Below, in pieces: positions 37,440-46,645 of a stretch of DNA of 64,000 nucleotides. The translations under genes were made by a program, and so were the position numbers. This DNA is from an uncultured Cryomorphaceae bacterium (lineage in GTDB: Bacteria > Bacteroidota > Bacteroidia > Flavobacteriales > Schleiferiaceae). The notes under the pieces were generated by a model. The model saw only the letters and a list, made by a program, of their open reading frames with translations, did no database searches and was not told the DNA's origin. The stretch's first letter is position 1. The number at the start of each line of letters is the position of its first letter. The stretch is taken from contig CACMMX010000002.1 in assembly GCA_902614915.1 (NCBI GenBank), positions 34,690 to 98,689 of the forward strand. The letters are read 5' to 3'.

Positions 37440-37543
37440 GCTCGAACGTGATGTGAGTGTTTGTGGTTATTTATTCTCGAGCCTTATTCTAACAGGACGT
37501 AGTACCCCTGAAAAAATCCCGGTGCATGGCACCGGGGTTTTTT
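37440..37543. terminator. terminator between the hotdog-like gene and valS
   Basis: CCCGGTGC (37518-37525) and GCACCGGG (37529-37536) form an 8-bp GC-rich stem with an ATG loop. It is followed by GTTTTTT on plus and by TTTTTT (37512-37517 as A) on minus, so it should work in both directions. Upstream, GGCTCGA (37440-37446) and TCGAGCC (37478-37484) can form an additional long hairpin. Confidence 0.85.
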
Positions 37544-37553
37544 GATTCTAAAA

Positions 37554-40148
37554 TTATTCTTTCAATGCCTCTAATCGCTTTGTAATCAATGTAATCTTGG
37601 ATTCTGCATCCGCCTGCTTTTTACGTTCTGCTGCAACCACTGCATCAGGTGCATTGGACAAAAATCGTTCATTGCTTAGTTTTTTCAGCACACTGTTTAA
37701 AAAGCCCTCGGTATACTTCAATTCCTCTTGGAGCTTGGTAATCTCCTCCTCTAGGTTAACAAAATTGTCTGCGGGGATAGTATAATTGATGCCCCCTACG
37801 ACAAAACTAAATGCTGATTTTTTTATCTCCTCTACTTGAATGATGCACTCAACGTGAGCTAGTTTCTTAATTAAATAATCGTAGCTTGAATCGTGTTTTG
37901 TGTTCTCAGCAATCTCTAAAATTAATGGTTCTTTTGGGGCAATACCGTTCTCATTACGAACGGTACGAATACCACTAACAACCTCAGCAAAGTGATCAAA
38001 AGATTCCAGTACCGATTTATCTGTGACTTCTAACTTTGGCCAAACGGCAAAATTGATGGTTTCCTCTGCCTTTCTATCTACTAAATTTTGCCATAATTCT
38101 TCGGTAATAAATGGCATAAATGGATGCATGATTTCTAAGAGTATATTGAATATGGCTTTGGTTTCGTCCAAAGCCTCACCTGAAATAAGTTCGCCCTTTA
38201 AAGGTTTTATCATCTCCAGATACCATGAACAGAAATCGTCCCATACCAACTTATAAGTTGTCATTAGAGCCTCTGAGAGCCTATACTTTTCAAAACTACC
38301 CTCAAGCTCTTCAAGGGCAGCTGCTATTCGGTTTCGCATCCAATTTATTGACAGCCTTTCACTAGCATTCATATCAACATTACTAGCTTCCCACATTCCC
38401 ACTAATCGGAAGGCGTTCCAAACTTTATTTGCGAAAAAAGACCCTTGAGAGCACAGGTCCTCGTCAAAAAGTAAATCGTTTCCAGCAGGTGCCGTCATCA
38501 ACATACCAACACGAACTCCGTCGGCACCATACTTATCGATAAGATCTAACGGATCAGGACTATTACCCAATGATTTTGACATTTTACGACGTTTCTTATC
38601 TCGAACCATTCCTGTAAAATAGACATCCTTGAAAGGTCGCTTACCTTTAAATTCATAACCCGCCATAATCATTCTAGCCACCCAAAAGAATATAATATCC
38701 TGACCCGTAACTAAGGTGTTGGTCGGATAGAAATAATTCTCTTCTTCCTTATTATCAGAGAAGACGCTATATGGCCATAACCATGAACTAAACCAGGTAT
38801 CCATTACATCTTCATCCTGATGAATCGCGGTGGTTCCGAGAGCAGCAACTGCTTCTTCCTTTGATTTACAGACAGCAACATTTCCTTGGGAATCGTACCA
38901 AGCAGGTATTCTATGGCCCCACCAAAGCTGCCGAGAGATACACCAATCCTTGATGTTTTCCATCCAGTGGAGATATGTTTTTTCTCCATGAGCAGGATAT
39001 AAAGTAATATCTTTTGATTTCACACCTTCAATACCCTTGATCGCGAGGCTAGACATTTTTAAAAACCATTGCATACTGAGTCGAGGTTCTATTACAGCAT
39101 CCGTTCTTTCGCTACGTCCAACCTTGTTGCGAAGGTCTTTGGTTTCCACTAAAAGTCCCTTCTCCTCAAGAGCCTTCGCCACTTTTTTTCGAGCAGCAAA
39201 TCTATTTAGGCCTGCAAATTCACCACCGTATTCATTCAAAGCTGCATGTTCATCAAAAACGTCAATAACCTCAAGATTATACTTGTCACCTAACATCTGA
39301 TCATTGGTGTCATGGGCAGGGGTGACTTTTAAAGCTCCAGTACCAAATTCTATATCCACATATTCATCAAAAATGATGGGAACTTTTCTACCTACGAGTG
39401 GTACAATTACTTGCTTACCTTTCAAATGCTGATAGCGTTGATCTTCCGGATGTACACATACAGCAGTGTCACCGAATATAGTTTCTGGACGTGTAGTTGC
39501 TACTTGCAATGTTTCGTCTAAGCCATCAATCTGATAGGACATGTAATACAGAAGACTATTTTCTTCTTTATGAATGACTTCCTCATCAGAAATTGCAGTC
39601 AATGCAACTGGATCCCAATTTACCATTCGAAGTCCTCGATAAATCAACCCTTTTTTATGAAGGTCGATAAATACTTCTATAACTTGATCACTCCTCACAT
39701 CATCTAAAGTGAAAGCTGTACGATCCCAATCGCAAGAAGCACCTAAGCGACGGAGCTGCTTGAGTATAATACCGCCGTATTCATGAGTCCAATCCCAAGC
39801 GTGCTTTAAGAAATCCTCTCTACTTAAATCTGATTTTTTGATACCCTGCTCCCGAAGTCGCTTCACCACTTTTGCTTCAGTTGCAATAGAGGCATGGTCC
39901 GTTCCGGGTACCCAACATGCGTTCAAACCGAGCATGCGCGCTCTCCGTATTAGCACATCTTGAATCGTATTATTCAAAATGTGACCCATGTGGAGTACAC
40001 CTGTAACATTAGGCGGAGGAATTACGATTGTATATGGCTCTTTTTCAGACACTTCCGCGTGGAAGTATTTCTTATTTAACCAGTGTGTATACCACTTTGA
40101 CTCTATTTCTCCTGGAGTGTATTTACCGATTTCACGCATGAAGCTCAT
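37554..40148 (-). CDS. valS: valyl-tRNA synthetase
   Basis: A class I aminoacyl-tRNA synthetase of ~864 residues. The HIGH-type motif appears as HMGH in PPNVTGVLHMGH, the KMSKS loop as RRKMSKSLGN, and the editing domain (VATTRPETIFGDTAV) and C-terminal coiled coil are present. Start: ATG 40148 (MSFMREIGKY); ATG 40139 (MREIGKYTPGE) matches the family N-terminus even more closely, and the TTG at 40166 is unlikely. Ends at a bidirectional terminator; divergent from the DUF1573 gene. Confidence 0.95.
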   Translation of the reverse strand: MSFMREIGKYTPGEIESKWYTHWLNKKYFHAEVSEKEPYTIVIPPPNVTGVLHMGHILNNTIQDVLIRRARMLGLNACWVPGTDHASIATEAKVVKRLREQGIKKSDLSREDFLKHAWDWTHEYGGIILKQLRRLGASCDWDRTAFTLDDVRSDQVIEVFIDLHKKGLIYRGLRMVNWDPVALTAISDEEVIHKEENSLLYYMSYQIDGLDETLQVATTRPETIFGDTAVCVHPEDQRYQHLKGKQVIVPLVGRKVPIIFDEYVDIEFGTGALKVTPAHDTNDQMLGDKYNLEVIDVFDEHAALNEYGGEFAGLNRFAARKKVAKALEEKGLLVETKDLRNKVGRSERTDAVIEPRLSMQWFLKMSSLAIKGIEGVKSKDITLYPAHGEKTYLHWMENIKDWCISRQLWWGHRIPAWYDSQGNVAVCKSKEEAVAALGTTAIHQDEDVMDTWFSSWLWPYSVFSDNKEEENYFYPTNTLVTGQDIIFFWVARMIMAGYEFKGKRPFKDVYFTGMVRDKKRRKMSKSLGNSPDPLDLIDKYGADGVRVGMLMTAPAGNDLLFDEDLCSQGSFFANKVWNAFRLVGMWEASNVDMNASERLSINWMRNRIAAALEELEGSFEKYRLSEALMTTYKLVWDDFCSWYLEMIKPLKGELISGEALDETKAIFNILLEIMHPFMPFITEELWQNLVDRKAEETINFAVWPKLEVTDKSVLESFDHFAEVVSGIRTVRNENGIAPKEPLILEIAENTKHDSSYDYLIKKLAHVECIIQVEEIKKSAFSFVVGGINYTIPADNFVNLEEEITKLQEELKYTEGFLNSVLKKLSNERFLSNAPDAVVAAERKKQADAESKITLITKRLEALKE

Positions 40149-40276
40149 TCTTGTTATCAGTTGCAAAAATAAGCGCCTTCACTCATCCGAAGAACCCTAA
40201 AGCTAAGAGTTTGTTAATTTCCTTTGAAAGCCTCCTCATTAGAATTACATTTGATGTTCCAAAATATAAGAAAGAC

Positions 40277-40717
40277 ATGAAAAAATTCATCTTAACAGTT
40301 GCCGTTGCTCTATTCGGTCTTGCTGCTCAAGCACAAGAGCAACCCGCAGATGGTGCGAAAATTCAATTCGCAGAAAAAGTGATTAATTATGGTAAAATTG
40401 ATAAGGGAACAAATGGAACCAGGGTCTTCAAGTTCAAAAATGAAGGAAATCAACCTTTGGTATTGAATACAGTCCGTGCTTCTTGTGGTTGTACTACACC
40501 TAAATGGACGCGTGAACCAATAGCGCCAGGCCAAGAAGGTGAAATCACGGTGAAATACGACACTAATAGAATGGGTAACTTCCAAAAAACAGTAACTGTT
40601 AATTCAAACGCCACGAACAAAACGGTAGTACTGACTATTAAGGGTCAGGTAATTAATCCTTCAGCGCAGCAAACTACACCTACTAAAAAAGAAGGCGGAA
40701 GTATTATAGCCAAATAA
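40277..40717 (+). CDS. exported DUF1573 protein
   Basis: A 146-residue protein from the ATG at 40277, with a classic signal peptide ending in AQAQ (about residue 20). The body is one DUF1573/ASPM-SPD-2-Hydin-like beta-sandwich domain (VINYGKIDKGTNGTRVFKFKN, RASCGCTTPKW with a CGC pair near 70). Family proteins in Bacteroidota are abundant periplasmic or surface proteins of unknown function. An in-frame extension to 40151 is a spurious overlap with valS. Followed by its own terminator. Confidence 0.85.
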   Translation: MKKFILTVAVALFGLAAQAQEQPADGAKIQFAEKVINYGKIDKGTNGTRVFKFKNEGNQPLVLNTVRASCGCTTPKWTREPIAPGQEGEITVKYDTNRMGNFQKTVTVNSNATNKTVVLTIKGQVINPSAQQTTPTKKEGGSIIAK

Positions 40718-40749
40718 GGAATACTAATTTCCTACCATATTTTAGGAAC

Positions 40750-40772
40750 GCCCCGTATTTTACGGGGCTTTC
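40750..40772 (+). terminator. terminator after the DUF1573 gene
   Basis: GCCCCGTA (40750-40757) and TACGGGGC (40761-40768) form a perfect 8-bp stem with a TTT loop, followed by TTTCTC; the tail is mediocre but the stem is strong. Located 33 bases after the stop codon of the DUF1573 gene. Confidence 0.75.
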
Positions 40773-40794
40773 TCATTCTTTAAAATAAAGATTA

Positions 40795-41994
40795 ATGCCT
40801 TCTATATCTACCAAGGGCCATAACATGCCTTCAAGTCCGATTCGCAAGCTCGTTCCTTTTGCAGAACAGGCAGAGCGAAACGGGAATAAAGTATTCTATC
40901 TCAATATTGGCCAGCCAGATATTCAAACCCCTGTAGGTGCTCAAAAAGCAATTAAAGAAGCTGAGGTGCCTGTTTTAGGGTACAGCCATAGCGCTGGCTT
41001 TGAATCACTTCGCAAAGGACTATCGGACTATTATTACGGTAAAAAATTACCGGTTAACATGGATGAAGTTATCGTTACAACTGGTGGATCGGAGGCACTA
41101 CTTTTTACTTTTGGCTCTACCATGGATGAGGGTGATGAAATCATTATCCCCGAGCCGTTTTATGCCAATTATAATGGATTTGCTACGGCAAGCGGTGTTA
41201 AGGTTGTTCCTGTGGAAGCCAATATTCAAGATGGATTCGCATTGCCACCTGTTGAGCTCTTCGAAAAGGCTATTACTCCTAAAACTAAAGGAATTCTTAT
41301 TTGTAACCCGGGGAACCCAACGGGATATTTATACAGTAAAGATGAACTTGAACAATTAAAATCCATTGTTATAAAGCACGATTTATTTCTAATTGCAGAT
41401 GAAGTTTATCGTGAATTTACTTATGACAACGAACAACATCACAGTATTTTAAGCATTTCTGGAATTGAGAACCATGCCGTTGTTATTGATAGTTTTTCTA
41501 AAAGATACAGCATGTGTGGTGCAAGAATAGGTTGCTTAATAAGTAAGAACCAAGAATTCATGGCTACAGCAATGAAATTTGCCCAAGCGCGTTTATCACC
41601 GCCTACCTATGCGCAAATTGCTAGTGAAGCAGCATTAAAAACAACGCAGCAATATTTTGATCAAGTAAACGCCAAATACTTGAAACGAAGAAATGTTTTA
41701 GTTGAAGGTTTAAATAGTATTCATGGTGTTTTTTGTCCCATGCCAAAAGGCGCATTTTATGCTGTTGCATCCTTTCCGGTGGAAAGTACAGAACATTTTG
41801 CGCAATGGTTACTAAGTGATTTTAACTACAAAGGAATGACCTTAATGATGGCACCCGCGGCAGGATTCTATGCTAAGCCTGAACTTGGTGCACAGCAGGC
41901 AAGATTGGCTTATGTCCTTAGTGCAGATGCGTTAAAGAAATGTATTGCGATATTAAGAGCAGCGTTAGATGTTTACCCACATACTACTAGATAA
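40795..41994 (+). CDS. pyridoxal-phosphate-dependent class I aminotransferase
   Basis: A 399-residue aspartate-aminotransferase-family enzyme. The N-terminal YLNIGQPDIQTP, the cofactor loop TGGSEALL, NPGNPTGYLYS, ADEVYREFTY and the PLP-lysine motif SFSKRYSMCGARIGC (Schiff-base Lys near 232) are all intact. It probably transaminates aspartate or aromatic/branched amino acids; the exact substrate is open. Starts right after a terminator and is followed by murB with a 9-base gap. Confidence 0.88.
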   Translation: MPSISTKGHNMPSSPIRKLVPFAEQAERNGNKVFYLNIGQPDIQTPVGAQKAIKEAEVPVLGYSHSAGFESLRKGLSDYYYGKKLPVNMDEVIVTTGGSEALLFTFGSTMDEGDEIIIPEPFYANYNGFATASGVKVVPVEANIQDGFALPPVELFEKAITPKTKGILICNPGNPTGYLYSKDELEQLKSIVIKHDLFLIADEVYREFTYDNEQHHSILSISGIENHAVVIDSFSKRYSMCGARIGCLISKNQEFMATAMKFAQARLSPPTYAQIASEAALKTTQQYFDQVNAKYLKRRNVLVEGLNSIHGVFCPMPKGAFYAVASFPVESTEHFAQWLLSDFNYKGMTLMMAPAAGFYAKPELGAQQARLAYVLSADALKKCIAILRAALDVYPHTTR

Positions 41995-42003
41995 TTAAAA
42001 ACA

Positions 42004-43011
42004 GTGATTGTACAAATTAATCAGAGCTTAGCGAAGCTAAATACCTTTGGTGTAGATCAAAAGGCAAGCCGATTAATTTGGGCACATAGCCCGGAAGAAA
42101 TTGCAAACTATCTAAAGCATCACGGTGCCCCTGCCCTTGTTCTTGGAGGGGGCTCTAATTTGCTACTTACAAAGGATGTAGAGGGAGATGTCTTAAAAGT
42201 AGACATACATGGACGGGAAGTTGTATTTGAAGATGATAACCATGTTCAAATACGTTTTGGCGCGGGTGAAAATTGGCACGAGGTTGTCCTTTGGACTCTT
42301 ATGCAAGGATTGGGCGGATTAGAAAATTTAAGTCTTATACCAGGCAATTGTGGTACGGCACCGGTTCAAAATATAGGTGCCTACGGTGTTGAATTACAGG
42401 ATGTTTTTGTGAGTTGTGAAGGTCTAATGATTGACGATTGCGCTCCTTTTAAACTTTCTAGAAAACAAGCGCGGTTTAGTTATAGAAACAGCATTTTTAA
42501 AAATGCATGGAAAGGAAAGGCGGTAATTACCCATTTAGTATTGAAATTGACCAAAAGAAACCACCAAATTCATGCGGATTATGGTGCAATAAAGGGGGAA
42601 TTGGAAAAAATGGGGATTTCGAAACCTACACCGAAGCAAATTAGCGATGTCGTTATTGCAATACGCAAAAGTAAACTTCCAGACCCCTCTCAAATAGGTA
42701 ATAGTGGTTCTTTTTTTAAAAACCCCATTGTTACCAAAGAAAAAGCTCAAGAACTATTACATATGTATCCCGATATGCCCTCTTACCCTGCAGAAGGTGG
42801 AAAAAAACTCGCAGCGGGCTGGATTATTGAAAAAAGTGGATGGAAAGGCTATCGTAAAAAAGATGTCGGGGTTCATAAAAATCAAGCATTAGTTCTAGTA
42901 AATTATGGCAACGCTACAGGGCGTGAAATTCACGCGCTTGCTCAAAAGATAATGGAAGATGTATACGCTCGATATGGAATTCAACTGGAACCCGAAGTAA
43001 ATTTAATTTGA
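42004..43011 (+). CDS. murB: UDP-N-acetylenolpyruvoylglucosamine reductase
   Basis: A 335-residue FAD enzyme making UDP-MurNAc. It carries the FAD-binding LGGGSNLLLT, the IPGNCGTAPVQNIGAYG loop, the catalytic serine in GNSGSFFKNP and the terminal EPEVNLI, all typical of type I MurB. The start is GTG at 42004: no ATG occurs before the conserved NQSLAKLNTFG segment. It overlaps mtaB by four bases. Confidence 0.94.
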   Translation: MIVQINQSLAKLNTFGVDQKASRLIWAHSPEEIANYLKHHGAPALVLGGGSNLLLTKDVEGDVLKVDIHGREVVFEDDNHVQIRFGAGENWHEVVLWTLMQGLGGLENLSLIPGNCGTAPVQNIGAYGVELQDVFVSCEGLMIDDCAPFKLSRKQARFSYRNSIFKNAWKGKAVITHLVLKLTKRNHQIHADYGAIKGELEKMGISKPTPKQISDVVIAIRKSKLPDPSQIGNSGSFFKNPIVTKEKAQELLHMYPDMPSYPAEGGKKLAAGWIIEKSGWKGYRKKDVGVHKNQALVLVNYGNATGREIHALAQKIMEDVYARYGIQLEPEVNLI

Positions 43012-44357
43012 TGCCAAGTGTTGCCTTTTATACGCTAGGATGTAAACTCAATTTTGCAGAGACTTCCACAATCGCGCAAGATTTCAAATCAAACGGCTTT
43101 GAAGAAGTTTCCTTCAAAAATGCTGCGGACGTTTATGTCATAAATACGTGTTCAGTAACTGAAAACGCCGATCGCGAGTGCAGGAATATTGTGGGAAGAG
43201 CCATGCGAGCTAATCCGGATGGGTTTATAGTTGTTGTGGGATGCTATGCTCAATTGAAGCCCGAACAAATAATGGAATTCCCTGGTGTAGACTTAGTATT
43301 AGGCGCAACCGAAAAATTTAATGTCACACAATTTCTTGGGGCAATACAAAAAACAAATGGTAATGCTCAGGTTCACAGCTGTGAAATCTCTAAGGCAGAC
43401 AGTTTTGTTAGTTCATATAGCGCTGGAAATAGGACAAGGGCCTTTTTAAAAGTACAAGACGGATGCGATTACAAATGCACCTATTGTACTATACCACTTG
43501 CGCGGGGTATTTCAAGAAGCGATACGGTAAAAAACATCATTCTAAAGGCGCAGGAAATCGCTGATAAAGGCATTCGCGAAATTGTTTTAACAGGAGTGAA
43601 TGTTGGAGATTATGGAAAAGGCGAATTTGGAAATAAACACCACGAAAGCACTTTTTTAGATTTGGTCCAAGCCTTAGATTATCATGTGGATGTAGACCGA
43701 ATTCGTATTTCAAGTATTGAACCAAACTTGTTGCGTAATGAAATCATAGAATTTACGGAAAGCAGTAGTAAATTTGTACCCCATTATCATATCCCTTTGC
43801 AAAGCGGAAGCGACTTAATTCTTAAAAAAATGAAGCGCAGATATATGAGTAAATTATTTGCTCAACGTGTGAAAACGATTAAATCTTTAAATCCTGATGC
43901 GTGTATTGGTGTGGATGTCATTGTTGGATTTCCGGGAGAAACTGAGGAACGATTCCTTGAAACTTACAACCTCATCAATAGTTTAGAAGTAGGCTATTTA
44001 CATGTATTTACCTATAGCGAGCGTGCTAACACTCTGGCTGCAGAAATGGAAGGGGTTGTGCCTTTCCAAGAACGAAAGCGTCGAAATAAGATGTTACGGA
44101 TTTTAAGTGAAAAAAAGAAGCGGGCGTTCTATGAAACTCAAATTGGGAAGAAACGTCCAATTTTATTTGAAAATGAAAATAGAGAAGGATATATATACGG
44201 ATATACCGACAACTATTTGAGAGTAAAAACTCACTGGAATCCGGAGCTGGCGAATAAAACTAAAACTTTTCGTATTTCAGGGATTTGCAATGAGGGTTTT
44301 GTTATATTAGATGAACAAAGCCGTTCCGCCAATGCCACTGATTTTTTTAGAGTATAG
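43008..44357 (+). CDS. mtaB: tRNA t6A37 2-methylthiotransferase
   Basis: A 449-residue radical-SAM methylthiotransferase. The UPF0004 N-terminal domain has TLGCKLNFAET and NTCSVTENADREC (auxiliary-cluster cysteines), and the radical-SAM motif is CDYKCTYC (about 160-167). The C-terminal TRAM-like part (RPILFENE...) follows. The CKLNFAE signature assigns MtaB (ms2t6A) rather than MiaB. ATGA overlap with murB; a small unknown ORF overlaps its 3' end. Confidence 0.9.
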   Translation: MMPSVAFYTLGCKLNFAETSTIAQDFKSNGFEEVSFKNAADVYVINTCSVTENADRECRNIVGRAMRANPDGFIVVVGCYAQLKPEQIMEFPGVDLVLGATEKFNVTQFLGAIQKTNGNAQVHSCEISKADSFVSSYSAGNRTRAFLKVQDGCDYKCTYCTIPLARGISRSDTVKNIILKAQEIADKGIREIVLTGVNVGDYGKGEFGNKHHESTFLDLVQALDYHVDVDRIRISSIEPNLLRNEIIEFTESSSKFVPHYHIPLQSGSDLILKKMKRRYMSKLFAQRVKTIKSLNPDACIGVDVIVGFPGETEERFLETYNLINSLEVGYLHVFTYSERANTLAAEMEGVVPFQERKRRNKMLRILSEKKKRAFYETQIGKKRPILFENENREGYIYGYTDNYLRVKTHWNPELANKTKTFRISGICNEGFVILDEQSRSANATDFFRV

Positions 44358-44610
44358 TCCTCTCTGTAGCGAACGAGAGTTTTCCAACTTCTGGCAATTT
44401 GTCAGCGAAGGTCAACTCAATGATGGAATCGTCAACGAAGCACGCCTTTTCAAAATAAGAGAGGGACTTTTTGTTGGTATGATTGGATTTCTGCCCCAAA
44501 ACCGAACTCAAGTTATGGAAGTTTACGGTGCTACGAATGAAGAGGGTAGTAACCTCAAATCGCTCTGTAAGAGCATAAGATTAAAACATACAGCGAAAGA
44601 GCTAGTATGA
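44332..44610 (+). CDS. 92-residue hypothetical protein
   Basis: A small protein of unknown function, starting at ATG 44332 within the last bases of mtaB (26-base overlap; an ATG at 44311 is the alternative) and ending with an ATGA overlap onto the suhB-like gene. The tight coupling on both sides suggests it is real. It is mixed alpha/beta, with a hydrophobic patch (EGLFVGMIGFLPQ near 57). No family was recognised. Confidence 0.5.
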   Translation: MPLIFLEYSPLCSEREFSNFWQFVSEGQLNDGIVNEARLFKIREGLFVGMIGFLPQNRTQVMEVYGATNEEGSNLKSLCKSIRLKHTAKELV

Positions 44611-45404
44611 TTGACCTCAGTCTCCTAGCTCCTCAAGTTGCAGATGTTGCTGTAATGGCAGGAGCATTGCTTCGAGAAGCACAAAAGAATTTTAATCGAC
44701 ATTCCGTTGAATTAAAAAGCCTGAATGCTTTGGTTAGTAATGCTGACCGAACTGCTGAAAAATTAATCGTAACAAAATTATCGAATCTTTTTTCTGAAGC
44801 TGGGTTTCTAACCGAGGAGGGCACGATTGAACAGGATACACAGAAAGAATATTTATGGGTCGTAGATCCTTTAGACGGGACAACCAATTTTGTTCATGGT
44901 CTCCCTATTTTTAGTGTAAGCATCGCCTTATTAAAAGATAGAATCCCTGTTTTAGGTATAGTCTATGAAGTAGGCATGGATGAATGCTTTTCCGCCTATA
45001 AAGATGGCGGGGCCTTTTTGAACGGGCTACCTATTTCCGTGACAAGCACTAAAAATCTTGAGGAATCTTTACTGGCTACCGGGTTTCCATATTATGAATT
45101 TTCAAAACTAGAGGGTTTCCAAAATACCCTTGCCCATTTTTACCAGCATACTAGAGGTGTAAGACGCATTGGAACTGCAGCAGTTGATTTAGCATACACC
45201 GCATGCGGCCGTTTTGATGGATATTTTGAATACGGATTAAGTCCTTGGGATGTAGCCGCTGGTATAGTCTTAGTCCGCGAAGCAGGAGGTCGAGTGTCTA
45301 ATTTTGAAAATGAAAATATCCCTATTGCCTCAGATAGCATTATTGCCGCGAACAAATCTATTCACCCGCTTGTATATACTACTATAAAGCAACATATACA
45401 GTAA
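44607..45404 (+). CDS. suhB: inositol monophosphatase family protein (SuhB-like)
   Basis: A 265-residue Mg-dependent phosphatase. The FIG-superfamily site is complete: the metal-binding Glu in TEEG, WVVDPLDGTTNF (Asp and Thr ligands) and the C-terminal SPWDVAAG (third metal Asp). It hydrolyses inositol-1-phosphate or related sugar phosphates (or PAP). Start overlaps the hypothetical gene; stop shares one base with the next hydrolase gene. Confidence 0.93.
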   Translation: MIDLSLLAPQVADVAVMAGALLREAQKNFNRHSVELKSLNALVSNADRTAEKLIVTKLSNLFSEAGFLTEEGTIEQDTQKEYLWVVDPLDGTTNFVHGLPIFSVSIALLKDRIPVLGIVYEVGMDECFSAYKDGGAFLNGLPISVTSTKNLEESLLATGFPYYEFSKLEGFQNTLAHFYQHTRGVRRIGTAAVDLAYTACGRFDGYFEYGLSPWDVAAGIVLVREAGGRVSNFENENIPIASDSIIAANKSIHPLVYTTIKQHIQ

Positions 45405-46066
45405 TGTCAGAATGTAGAGTTTGGGTACTACCAGGAATGGGAGCAGATTCAAGGATTTTTAAGTCATTTAAATTTCCTTGGAACGCTACCTATTTAGAAT
45501 GGATTGAACCCAAAACAGAGGAATCACTCTCTGAATACGCAGATCGATTATTGGGAGCCTATCCTATCAAGGAAAATGACTTGATTTTTGGATATAGCTT
45601 TGGGGGAATCGTTGCTCAGGATTGGGCTTCAAGAAATAAGGTCCAGCGTGTTGTCTTACTGAACTCCCTGCATTATGAAGCAGATTTAAGACCTGTTTTT
45701 AAAAATATAGCGGCCACCGGAATTCTGCGGTGGGCTCCTCATGGAATGATTCTTTCTTTGATCAAGTTCATGACACGACTCAATACTGAACCATCTAGAC
45801 AATTAGACTTACTTCTTGAAACTATGGAGCAATTTGATTGTCAATATTACCGTTGGGTGCTGCGCGCCATATTGCATTGGGAAAGACCTGCACCACTTGC
45901 TCCTGTTGACACCATTCTTGGGGAATTAGATCCGGTTTTTTCCATTCAAAAGCCGTCTAATGATCGTTTTTGGATTCTTCAAGGTGCTACCCACTTGAGT
46001 TTTACCACGCATAGCTCACAAATTTCAAATTTGCTAAAAGAAAAGGTGGACCCGACGCTTGTTTAG
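45404..46066 (+). CDS. alpha/beta hydrolase
   Basis: A 220-residue single-domain hydrolase with the nucleophile elbow GYSFGG (~69-74, Ser), a possible acid residue in GELDPVFS (~190) and the catalytic-base-like histidine in GATHLSF (~205). The unusual N-terminus WVLPGMGADSRIF resembles small AB-hydrolases/esterases of Bacteroidota; substrate unknown. Overlaps suhB by one base; 24 bases before rfbC. Confidence 0.82.
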   Translation: MSECRVWVLPGMGADSRIFKSFKFPWNATYLEWIEPKTEESLSEYADRLLGAYPIKENDLIFGYSFGGIVAQDWASRNKVQRVVLLNSLHYEADLRPVFKNIAATGILRWAPHGMILSLIKFMTRLNTEPSRQLDLLLETMEQFDCQYYRWVLRAILHWERPAPLAPVDTILGELDPVFSIQKPSNDRFWILQGATHLSFTTHSSQISNLLKEKVDPTLV

Positions 46067-46090
46067 CCCTTATCCTTTTATTTTTGGGTT

Positions 46091-46645
46091 ATGAAATTTA
46101 TTCCTACACCCATACCAGATTTATGGATTATTCAACCAAATGTTTTTGGTGATGAAAGAGGGTACTTTTTTGAATCGTTTAATAAAAGTCATTTTACCAA
46201 CGCAGGTATTGAGGCAGAGTTTATTCAGGATAATGAAAGCTTATCAAGTAAGGGTGTGGTAAGAGGGCTACATTTTCAATCACCTCCTTCAGCCCAAGGG
46301 AAACTCGTAAGGGTCCAAAAGGGCCGCGTTGTTGACATTGCCTTAGACATTCGCAAAGGTTCACCTACTTATGGAAAACATTTTAGTATTGAGCTCAATG
46401 CTGTCAATAAAACCATGTTGTGGATACCCCCAGGGTTTGCACATGGGTTTGCAACTTTAGAAGATGATACAGTTTTCTTATACAAATGTACCAAAACCTA
46501 CAGTCCGGAGCACGAAGGTAATATTCTATGGAATGATCCTGCATTAGCCATTGATTGGGGTGTGGATAATCCGAAACTGAGCAAAAAAGATGAAGAAGGA
46601 CCCTTATTAAAAGATTTCAACTCGCCATTTACTTATGAAAAATAG
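46091..46645 (+). CDS. rfbC: dTDP-4-dehydrorhamnose 3,5-epimerase
   Basis: A 184-residue cupin epimerase of dTDP-L-rhamnose synthesis. Conserved features are FGDERGYFFESFN, QDNESLSSKGVVRGLHFQ (the catalytic His in RGLHF), VRVQKGRVVDIALD, WIPPGFAHGF and the SPEHEGNILWNDP end. The other rhamnose genes rfbA, rfbB and rfbD are not in the window, so it is an isolated copy here. Overlaps the lytic transglycosylase gene by 11 bases. Confidence 0.95.
   Translation: MKFIPTPIPDLWIIQPNVFGDERGYFFESFNKSHFTNAGIEAEFIQDNESLSSKGVVRGLHFQSPPSAQGKLVRVQKGRVVDIALDIRKGSPTYGKHFSIELNAVNKTMLWIPPGFAHGFATLEDDTVFLYKCTKTYSPEHEGNILWNDPALAIDWGVDNPKLSKKDEEGPLLKDFNSPFTYEK

Noticed and set aside
40151..40276. Upstream extension of the DUF1573 protein
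   Set aside because: It would run into the valS start and would bury the signal peptide; the ATG at 40277 begins a canonical signal sequence.
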